From: Bacillota bacterium
Lineage (GTDB): Bacteria; Bacillota; Clostridia; Oscillospirales; JAKOTC01
Assembly: GCA_029776465.1 (NCBI GenBank)
Contig: JAKOTC010000046.1
Coordinates: forward strand, 1 to 6,260
Direction: 5' to 3'
DNA: 6,260 nucleotides
Position 1 is the stretch's first letter. Every line of letters starts with the position of its first letter. The translations under genes and the position numbers were made by a program. The notes under the pieces are model-generated. The model ran no database searches and had not been told where the DNA came from. It was given only the letters and a program-made list of their open reading frames with translations. Below, piece by piece: positions 1 to 5,101 of the stretch.

Positions 1-154
1 CATCTACATCTCCGATCTTTTTGGTCTCAAGAATCTGAAGCTCAATAATGCAGCTATCAGTCGGATCGCCGTAATAAATCGTATTTCCCGAGCGCACCAT
101 CGGTTTGCCCAGATAGGTCAGTTGCTTTTTAACCGGGGTTTTTGCTTCAGCCAT
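1..154 (-). CDS. Small conserved protein of unknown function, N-terminal 51 residues (cut by window edge)
   Basis: Read on the minus strand from ATG at 154-152, this frame stays open to the window edge and gives 51 residues beginning MAEAKTPVKKQLTYLGKP, followed by RSGNTIYYGD and then IIELQILETKKIGDVD. The start is supported by GAGGG (162-166) seven bases upstream and by a near-consensus sigma-A promoter further up (245-273). The segment is hydrophilic and has no signal peptide or membrane helix. From memory it resembles short uncharacterised proteins common in Clostridia that share a 'GKP.VR.GNTIYYGD' stretch; I know no function for them and assign none. The gene has its own promoter, so it is probably transcribed separately from spoIIR upstream of it. 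The C-terminal part lies outside the window, so total length is unknown. Confidence 0.8.
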   Translation of the reverse strand, partial: MAEAKTPVKKQLTYLGKPMVRSGNTIYYGDPTDSCIIELQILETKKIGDVD

Positions 155-191
155 CTGTTCACCCTCGTTTCCATCTTTATTTTAAAGCCAG

Positions 192-218
192 CGTCAGGCC
201 GGTAACCGTTCGTCAGGC
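192..218. repeat. Two 8-bp direct repeats flanking a short palindrome in the leader
   Basis: CGTCAGGC occurs at 192-199 and again at 211-218. Between them is the palindrome CGGTAACCG (200-208). The unit lies downstream of the predicted start site of the small minus-strand gene. It could be a protein or RNA-binding site or chance; nothing in the sequence decides this. Confidence 0.3.
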
Positions 219-244
219 TCTTTACAAAATTCTTTAGTTAAGTT

Positions 245-273
245 ATTATACCATAAACCTTTCAAAAATTCAA
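245..273 (-). promoter_or_regulatory. Sigma-A promoter of the small conserved gene
   Basis: On the minus strand, TTGAAT (273-268) and TATAAT (250-245) are separated by exactly 17 bases. The -10 box is preceded by TGG, an extended -10. Transcription should start near 238, giving a leader of about 84 bases before the ATG at 154. The rest of the 155-431 gap holds no coding sequence I can support and no convincing terminator for spoIIR. Confidence 0.8.
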
Positions 274-431
274 GCCGACCCTTCCGTCTGATAAAACGAG
301 AATTGCAGGTTTATCATACCACTTTAAAAGGTGTACAGAAAAGGCATGGTTTATAACAAACAAAGCACTTCCTCGCTTATTTGTGCGCAGCATTGGGCGT
401 ATTTCTTATGCACCTATCAATTGCCAACCTG

Positions 432-1064
432 CTATTTGTTTCCCGAAAGCTTGTTTTTCAATTGCTGATAAATTTCAACAATTTTAAATTTCAGTTGGTA
501 TCCTCCGGACTTCTGAAGGAGTTTTTCCTCCCGCGGAGTCAGCATGACGGGTTGTTCCCCCTGGGTGGCAGCGGGCAAACAGAGGGGCGGGAAGGCCACA
601 CACCACCAGTTACGCCCTTCTGCCTCTCCGATGCTGACCTGTAAAGCCCGGTATTGCCCTGCAGGCAGAACAAAATCCTCATATTCCGTGGTGGTAAAAA
701 AACGGTCGACCAGTTTTACCGTTACCTCTGCGGGGCGGCCGACTTTCTCCAGTTCGTCCTCTGCGGCAGCCTTCAGCATTTCAAGGTTCGCCAAAGCAAC
801 TTCTTCAGCCTGGGATTCGCTGTTGGCATCGGAGAACAGCCCCGCAAACTCCGTCTGCAGCCGGTCGCGAACGGCCAGCTTGGCAGCCTGATCCTCCGGG
901 CTGTCCGAATTGGCCAGTATATGCAGCCGAAGAAAACCGGGTCTCAGGCGATCACAGTCGGCAGAAAATTGAATCATAGAAGCGGTAATTGAAATAAGTA
1001 AGCCAAAAAGAAGAGAAAAAGTTAAAATACGATATTTAGCGATTTTCAAAACAATGCCTCCCAT
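432..1064 (-). CDS. spoIIR: Stage II sporulation protein R (SpoIIR), forespore signal for sigma-E activation
   Basis: The 210-residue product matches SpoIIR, which is made in the forespore under sigma-F, is exported, and triggers the SpoIIGA protease to process pro-sigma-E in the mother cell. Visible in order: a hydrophobic N-terminal segment at about residues 11-30 (signal or anchor); the family signature LRLHILANSDSPEDQ at about 45-59; a charged helical middle; FTTTEYEDFVLPAGQYRAL at about 123-141; GEAEGRNWWCVAFPPLC at 146-162, the best conserved block; and KFKIVE at 192-197. Length is normal and no frame break is seen. Two starts compete: ATG at 1064 (AAGGA ten bases upstream, but inside a hairpin stem) and TTG at 1049 (GGGAGG seven bases upstream, giving a protein beginning KIAKYR after the initiator). 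The second is the better ribosome site. The gene follows the rhamnosidase by 66 bases and probably has its own promoter. Confidence 0.95.
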   Translation of the reverse strand: MGGIVLKIAKYRILTFSLLFGLLISITASMIQFSADCDRLRPGFLRLHILANSDSPEDQAAKLAVRDRLQTEFAGLFSDANSESQAEEVALANLEMLKAAAEDELEKVGRPAEVTVKLVDRFFTTTEYEDFVLPAGQYRALQVSIGEAEGRNWWCVAFPPLCLPAATQGEQPVMLTPREEKLLQKSGGYQLKFKIVEIYQQLKNKLSGNK

Positions 1065-1072
1065 CTGATGCC

Positions 1073-1096
1073 GATCCTTCTTCCGTTAAAAGGATC
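1073..1096 (-). promoter_or_regulatory. Leader hairpin covering one ribosome binding site of spoIIR
   Basis: In the minus-strand transcript GATCCTT (1096-1090) pairs with AAGGATC (1079-1073), seven perfect pairs. A G-T and a T-A pair can be added inside, leaving the loop AACGGA. The 3' arm contains the AAGGA that would serve the ATG at 1064. No T-run follows, so this is not a terminator. Confidence 0.5.
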
Positions 1097-1106
1097 CGTG
1101 CATTAG

Positions 1107-1136
1107 CAGTATGGGCGGCTTTGGGCTATTTTAATC
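1107..1136 (-). promoter_or_regulatory. Weak candidate sigma-F promoter for spoIIR
   Basis: On the minus strand GATTA (1136-1132) lies 15 bases upstream of GCCCATACTG (1116-1107). This partly matches the sigma-F pattern (GYWTA, then GGnrAnAnTw): four of five bases in the -35, but only the G and the conserved A, A and T in the -10. It overlaps the stop codon of the rhamnosidase gene. Position and the known sigma-F control of spoIIR favour it; the match alone is poor. A start near 1100 would place the hairpin at the 5' end of the message. Confidence 0.25.
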
Positions 1137-3416
1137 AATTTTGGCTTCAATTGTAAAACTTCCGCCGTCAGCAGCAAACAACAGATAACTTTCCTGCGGT
1201 ATGGGGCGGGCACAAAGGGGAACATCCGGGCAAAAGGCTCCATTGGGAAGGGCTGAAACGGATTCATCCAAAGTCAGCTTATAGTTGGCGGGAAGCGAAG
1301 CGACGGGAAAACCTATAATCCCGGCGCAGTCATCCGGAAGCTTAGCCGACATGGTATAACCGGAAGAAGTTTTTTCAACTTTTAAGCGAATATACCCCCG
1401 GGGTGAAGGAACCGTGACATTCATTTTGTCCGGCGCTGCCGGCGAGGGGGCAATTAAAACCCTTTCAAATCCGGGTTTCAGGGGTGAAATACCCGCCAGA
1501 TACTGATATGCGATCGTCAGCGGCCCGCCGGACCAGGCGTGGTTTCGGGTGCCGAGCACCGAGAAGTCCTCCCAAAGGGTGGAGTTTTCATTTTCAATTA
1601 GGGGAGCATATCGTTTCATCATTCGCCAAACGCCCTGATCATCCCGTCCCGCCATAAAAAGAGCCTTCAGCACATAATACTCCATATAAGGCGTTGAATA
1701 CAAGGAGGTTTTTAATTGGTCCGCGGCGCAGGCTATTTTTTTGCCCGAAGCGATTCCGGACAGGATGGCAAGCGCCTGAGCCCGGTCGTCATAGAGATTC
1801 CCCTGCCGGGCGGCGAATGATTCCGAGCGGAAACCGGCTCCGTCCCAAAAGAGGCGAGAGGCGGTATATCGAAGGGCCGATATCTTCATATCATATTCCG
1901 CCACATCGGGCAGCGACAGCATTTGGGCCATACGCTTTGCGCCCGTCAGAGCAAGCAAATACCACCCGTATTCCAAAACCTCGCCGTCAATGGCGTTTTG
2001 ATGGTCATACCACTGCCAATCCCCTTTTCGGGCAATCAATCTCCCGTCCGAGGTAATCTCCCAGAGATTAAGGTAGTTTTTAATGGCGGGATAAGCCAAC
2101 TCGAGCACCGATAAATCCCCTGAAAACCAGGCATAGGCCATAATCATCCCAATGTCGGAGACGGCATTCAGGGATTGAGAGGGCAATTCACAGGCATGCT
2201 GACCCGGCACATTGCCCACCAGATAATCCCCTCTTCGCAAATGGATAAAATCGCGGATTGCCTTTTTTGTCAAATTATCCGCATTGCGGTCAAGGGCATA
2301 AAAGGTCTGAGGAACTTGGCTGCTGACATCCCCAATCCATTGCCCCCGCTCCCGGTCGGGGCAGTCCATGTAATTTTCCCGCATACAAACAAAAAGAGTC
2401 TGGGAGGATTTCTGCACTAGCTTATCCAGAGCCACGTCGCTGCTTTTAAATACCCCGGATTTTTTGGCGGGGTAACCGCTTTCCCGCCAGCCTGCCTCTA
2501 AAAGCTTCACTCCGTCGGGGAGATGATACAGCACCTCCTCACCAAAAAACCAGTCAAAGGGTTCAAATTCCTGAATACCCTCGCGGGTAATATATTCAAT
2601 CTTATGGCCATGGTAGACATGCTCCTCATCCCCCGGCCCGCCGTGAACCTCCCAGCGGTCGGTATGGATGGTAATCGTCTTCCCTGCTTTCGCATCCACC
2701 CTAAACCAGGGAGTCACATGGGCGGCATAGGGCAGATTGGCTCTCACAAGATTATTCTCAAAAATCAGTGTTTTATAGGGCTGAATATCCGAATATGCCA
2801 TCAAGGGTATCGGAGTTTCATAAAGATATCCCCATGGATGAGCGGGATAAGCGCCCTTCGGGGTCACCGGTACAAAATCGCTGTCCTCGTAATCCGGAAG
2901 CATCCATCCTTCAATATCCAGCAACGCGTTCCAGCCGGTGTCATGCCCCCCATAGAGATGGGATGTTTTGGGCGGTTGCACCTCACACCAGGCGGGATGC
3001 TCTCGAACCTTCCAGTCCTCCGTTTTTAAACCAAGCGCCGGACAGTCAAAAAACAGCCCTCCTGCCCCGCTGTCGACATTGTTTCTCCCACCGTTTCCCC
3101 AATACCATACCTGAACGGCAATCAGATTTTTGCCAATATGTAAAAAAGGCGCCAGCTCGATGGTATGATAATAGCCACAGCCGGGCATGGATTCGCGATG
3201 CGTACCGCCCTCGTAAACCGCAATTTGTCCATTGACCCAGATACGGAACCGGGTTTCGGCAGATACATAAGCAGGAACATGTTTCAATCGGTCTTTTAAA
3301 TGAAAAACCATTCGAAAACACAGCATCTGATTTGGCTTGTCCTGTTCCGCCCAGATCCACTCGGCTTTAAACGCGCCTTGCGTCAAAGCGATTCCCGTCC
3401 TTCTCATACCGCACAT
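1131..3416 (-). CDS. Alpha-L-rhamnosidase-like glycoside hydrolase (GH78 type), cytoplasmic
   Basis: The 761-residue product is a GH78-type hydrolase, expected to release terminal alpha-L-rhamnose from oligosaccharides or glycosides. Residues 15-125 look like the N-terminal beta-sandwich (AEWIWAEQDKPNQ, RFRIWVNG), followed by further beta domains to about 320. The helical catalytic barrel spans about 325-645, and a C-terminal beta domain ends the protein. The signature DCPDRERGQWIGD sits at 351-363. Its D351, E356, W360 and D363 have the same spacing as D567, E572, W576 and D579 of Bacillus BsRhaB, where the Glu is the general acid. E616 in STLWEDF is the likely general base, and NHAWSGGPL (625-633) follows it. 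No signal peptide is present, so it should act inside the cell on imported sugars. Start choice is uncertain: ATG 3416 or ATG 3407 (residue 4), each with an AAAGGA eight bases upstream. No sugar transporter or regulator is visible beside it. Exact substrate is unproven. Confidence 0.88.
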   Translation of the reverse strand: MCGMRRTGIALTQGAFKAEWIWAEQDKPNQMLCFRMVFHLKDRLKHVPAYVSAETRFRIWVNGQIAVYEGGTHRESMPGCGYYHTIELAPFLHIGKNLIAVQVWYWGNGGRNNVDSGAGGLFFDCPALGLKTEDWKVREHPAWCEVQPPKTSHLYGGHDTGWNALLDIEGWMLPDYEDSDFVPVTPKGAYPAHPWGYLYETPIPLMAYSDIQPYKTLIFENNLVRANLPYAAHVTPWFRVDAKAGKTITIHTDRWEVHGGPGDEEHVYHGHKIEYITREGIQEFEPFDWFFGEEVLYHLPDGVKLLEAGWRESGYPAKKSGVFKSSDVALDKLVQKSSQTLFVCMRENYMDCPDRERGQWIGDVSSQVPQTFYALDRNADNLTKKAIRDFIHLRRGDYLVGNVPGQHACELPSQSLNAVSDIGMIMAYAWFSGDLSVLELAYPAIKNYLNLWEITSDGRLIARKGDWQWYDHQNAIDGEVLEYGWYLLALTGAKRMAQMLSLPDVAEYDMKISALRYTASRLFWDGAGFRSESFAARQGNLYDDRAQALAILSGIASGKKIACAADQLKTSLYSTPYMEYYVLKALFMAGRDDQGVWRMMKRYAPLIENENSTLWEDFSVLGTRNHAWSGGPLTIAYQYLAGISPLKPGFERVLIAPSPAAPDKMNVTVPSPRGYIRLKVEKTSSGYTMSAKLPDDCAGIIGFPVASLPANYKLTLDESVSALPNGAFCPDVPLCARPIPQESYLLFAADGGSFTIEAKID

Positions 3417-3436
3417 CCTTTCCGTCCTTTGGATTC

Positions 3437-3465
3437 ATTATAACACTCAATACCAAAAGTTTCAA
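3437..3465 (-). promoter_or_regulatory. Sigma-A promoter of the rhamnosidase gene
   Basis: On the minus strand TTGAAA (3465-3460) and TATAAT (3442-3437) are 17 bases apart, with TGT before the -10 box. The predicted start near 3430 leaves a leader of only about 13 bases before ATG 3416, or about 22 before ATG 3407. The second start would leave more room for ribosome binding. Confidence 0.8.
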
Positions 3466-3547
3466 CAAATCCACAACATTATTATATAAGAACACTTTTA
3501 TCTAAAGCGATGAGGCATGATCAAAAGTAAATTAATTCCACACTCTC

Positions 3548-3576
3548 TTGACTATACCTTTGGCATATGTTACAAT
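3548..3576 (+). promoter_or_regulatory. Sigma-A promoter of the glycosyltransferase gene
   Basis: TTGACT (3548-3553) and TACAAT (3571-3576) are 17 bases apart, with TGT directly before the -10 (extended -10). Transcription should start near 3583, giving a leader of about 130 bases. It points away from the rhamnosidase promoter; the two -35 boxes are about 80 bases apart, and the AT-rich stretch between them could hold shared regulatory sites. Confidence 0.8.
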
Positions 3577-3590
3577 TTTTCAAAGTAAAC

Positions 3591-3655
3591 TTGAGGCAAT
3601 GGTGCCGTTTGGGGCCGGTCCACCCAGCACTCTGAATGCATGGTGTCAGCCTCAA
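3591..3655 (+). promoter_or_regulatory. Structured 5' leader element of the glycosyltransferase mRNA (unidentified)
   Basis: TTGAGGC (3591-3597) pairs perfectly with GCCTCAA (3649-3655), closing a 51-base region. Inside, GTGC (3602-3605) pairs with GCAC (3627-3630), and TGGG (3610-3613) with CCCA (3623-3626), leaving a 9-base loop and a one-sided CGTT bulge. The CCTC in the closing 3' arm (3650-3653) could instead pair with GAGG (3707-3710) of the ribosome binding site, so the closing stem and a blocked ribosome site exclude each other. That layout is typical of translational riboswitches, but I do not recognise a known class. Role is inferred only. Confidence 0.4.
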
Positions 3656-3715
3656 TGTAAAAATAAACGACAACTGTTATTTATGATAAAGCAGGACAAG
3701 GAGTTGGAGGTCAAT

Positions 3716-4891
3716 ATGAAAATCGGCCTATTTACTGACACATATCCCCCGCAGGTGAACGGCGTTGCCGTTTCCACGCTTATGCTTCGGGAAGAACTTG
3801 AAAAGCTGGGGCATGAGGTGTATGTGTTTACAACTACCGATCCCAACACACAAAATAATGAACCAAATACTTACCGGCTTAAAAGCGTTCCCTTTATTTT
3901 TTTCCCCAAGTGCCGCGTAGGTGTCCCTTATTCCAGGAAGGCGTATGGCACTGCCAGGGAACTGGGGCTGGATATTATCCACACGCAAACCGAATTTTCT
4001 CTTGGCATTTTTGCAAGGCTGATGTCTGATAATTTAGACCTTCCAGTTGTGCATACCTATCACACCATGTACAAAGATTACGCCCACTATATCACCGTTG
4101 GCTACTCCGGAAAATTAACCGACGGGGTTGCAAAATTGATCACCAAAAATTTCTGTGATAAATGCAATGCCGTAATTGCCCCGACACTGAAAACCAAAGA
4201 GGTTTTGGAGGAGTATGAAATCAAGCCTCCTATCAGCGTTATCCCCACCGGCATAAAAATCGATCATTTCAACCCGGCCTGCTATACAATCGAGCAGCGG
4301 AATGAACTGCGAAAAGAATATGGCATCAGTCCTGAGGCACCGGTTTTGGCATACGTCGGAAGAATGGCCAAAGAAAAAAGCCTGGACGTTGTGATACGGC
4401 AACTGCCGGAACTGTTCCGGCGTCTTCCAAACGCCAAATTTGTGGCGGTTGGAGATGGTCCTGCCCGTTCCGGTCTGGAAGACTTGGTATCCGATCTCGG
4501 CATTCAGGATAAAGTCATCTTCACCGGATTAGTCCCCTATTCAAAAATCGGTCTTTATTATCAGATTGGGGACGCCTTTATCAGCGCCTCCACTACCGAG
4601 ACCCAGGGGCTTACTTATATCGAGGCTATGGCCGCCGGTCTGCCCGTTATTGCAAAAAAAGATGAAAGCATCTTGGATGTGGTCAACGACGGCGTAAACG
4701 GTGCCATCTTTGTCAATGACGAGGAGGTTCCCGAAATTGTGGCCAGAATATTAACGGATAACGAATATCGCAAACAACTATCTGAAAATGCCCTTCAGAC
4801 TGCCCAGCGTTTTTCCTCCACCACTTTTGGAAAAAGTGTTGAGTCCCTCTATTATGAGGTTTTGAAAAAATGCAATCGGGTAATTTTATAA
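3716..4891 (+). CDS. GT4 glycosyltransferase, probable diacylglycerol glucosyltransferase type
   Basis: The 391-residue product has the two-domain GT-B fold of family GT4. The N-terminal acceptor domain starts MKIGLFTDTYPPQVNGVA, with the family glycine loop at 12-18, IIHTQTEFSLG at 87-97 and HTYHTMYKDYAHY at 113-125. The C-terminal nucleotide-sugar domain has AYVGRMAKEKSLD at 212-224 (R216 and K221 expected at the donor diphosphate), GDGPARSGLE at 246-255, and the EX7E motif E295-TQGLTYI-E303. The first half closely resembles Gram-positive 1,2-diacylglycerol 3-glucosyltransferases, which make glucosyl-diacylglycerol for membrane glycolipid and lipoteichoic acid anchors; a mannosyltransferase or other GT4 acceptor is possible. 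ATG 3716 is chosen because GGAGGT lies at 3706-3711 and the family begins MKIGLFTD; the frame is open further upstream, but that stretch contains the promoter. It stands alone between its promoter and a terminator. Confidence 0.9.
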   Translation: MKIGLFTDTYPPQVNGVAVSTLMLREELEKLGHEVYVFTTTDPNTQNNEPNTYRLKSVPFIFFPKCRVGVPYSRKAYGTARELGLDIIHTQTEFSLGIFARLMSDNLDLPVVHTYHTMYKDYAHYITVGYSGKLTDGVAKLITKNFCDKCNAVIAPTLKTKEVLEEYEIKPPISVIPTGIKIDHFNPACYTIEQRNELRKEYGISPEAPVLAYVGRMAKEKSLDVVIRQLPELFRRLPNAKFVAVGDGPARSGLEDLVSDLGIQDKVIFTGLVPYSKIGLYYQIGDAFISASTTETQGLTYIEAMAAGLPVIAKKDESILDVVNDGVNGAIFVNDEEVPEIVARILTDNEYRKQLSENALQTAQRFSSTTFGKSVESLYYEVLKKCNRVIL

Positions 4892-4903
4892 TTTTCAAGC
4901 AAA

Positions 4904-4954
4904 AACGCCTCCTGCTAAAACCGCCTTGTCCGGCGGTTTTTTCTTTGAGGCGTT
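4904..4954. repeat. Outer 8-bp inverted repeat enclosing the terminator
   Basis: AACGCCTC (4904-4911) is perfectly complementary to GAGGCGTT (4947-4954), with the terminator hairpin nested inside. On the minus strand the outer stem is followed by further Ts, so the whole unit could stop transcription from either side. Confidence 0.75.
4917..4942 (+). terminator. Intrinsic terminator of the glycosyltransferase gene
   Basis: ACCGCC (4920-4925) pairs with GGCGGT (4932-4937) around a TTGTCC loop, followed by an unbroken T-run to 4942. The A-run before the stem can pair with the T-run. It starts 25 bases after the stop codon. An outer pair of arms surrounds it (next entry). Confidence 0.92.
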
Positions 4955-4972
4955 CGCACACACTATGAATGG

Positions 4973-5002
4973 TTGTATTGATCTTTGAATAAATGATATA
5001 AT
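4973..5002 (+). promoter_or_regulatory. Promoter of the rRNA methyltransferase gene
   Basis: TTGTAT (4973-4978) and TATAAT (4997-5002) are 18 bases apart. The -10 is perfect and carries the extended TGA just before it, which can compensate for the weaker -35. Start of transcription is expected near 5009, leaving a leader of about 90 bases. Confidence 0.7.
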
Positions 5003-5020
5003 TTGAGTAATATATCATTT
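4991..5020. promoter_or_regulatory. Operator-like perfect 10-bp inverted repeat over the promoter
   Basis: AAATGATATA (4991-5000) and TATATCATTT (5011-5020) are perfect reverse complements separated by ten bases. The left arm overlaps the -10 box and the right arm lies just after the predicted start site, as expected for a repressor site. The half-site spacing is about 20 bp, two helical turns. A few Ts follow, but the stem is nearly all A-T, so a terminator is unlikely. Confidence 0.5.
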
Positions 5021-5028
5021 TTCAGTCC

Positions 5029-5070
5029 TTAGAGGGGGATGGCGGAAATATAGATAGTCATCCCTTCTAA
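5029..5070 (+). promoter_or_regulatory. Long leader hairpin upstream of the methyltransferase gene
   Basis: TTAGAGGGGGATG (5029-5041) pairs with CATCCCTTCTAA (5059-5070): twelve pairs including one G-U, with one bulged G, around a 17-base loop (5042-5058). No T-run follows, so it is not an intrinsic terminator. The stem ends about 22 bases before the ribosome binding site GAGG (5093-5096). Confidence 0.5.
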
Positions 5071-5101
5071 ACAGTTTAAAATAAAAAGCAAAGAGGTTTA
5101 T

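Noticed and set aside
396..414. Terminator after spoIIR (GGCGTAT-TTCTT-ATGCACC)
   Set aside because: The stem has a mismatch and a wobble pair, and no T-run follows in the minus-strand direction.
381..3235. Open frames on the plus strand across spoIIR and the rhamnosidase gene, such as 544-891, 1694-2056 and 2523-3029
   Set aside because: They lie antisense to two well-recognised genes, have low-complexity or arginine/proline/serine-rich products, and lack ribosome sites and family motifs.
3481..3486. Second minus-strand -10 (TATAAT) upstream of the rhamnosidase promoter
   Set aside because: No acceptable -35 at 16-18 bases; the sequence 17 bases upstream is CGCTTT.
3601..3655. Cobalamin riboswitch, suggested by GGTGCC at 3601-3606
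   Set aside because: The element is too short and lacks the conserved B12-box and the rest of the cobalamin core.
3548..3715. Extending the glycosyltransferase upstream to TTG 3548, ATG 3599 or ATG 3683 in the same open frame
   Set aside because: 3548 is the -35 box itself, ATG 3599 has GAGG only two bases away, and ATG 3683 has no ribosome site. ATG 3716 has GGAGGT and matches the family N-terminus.
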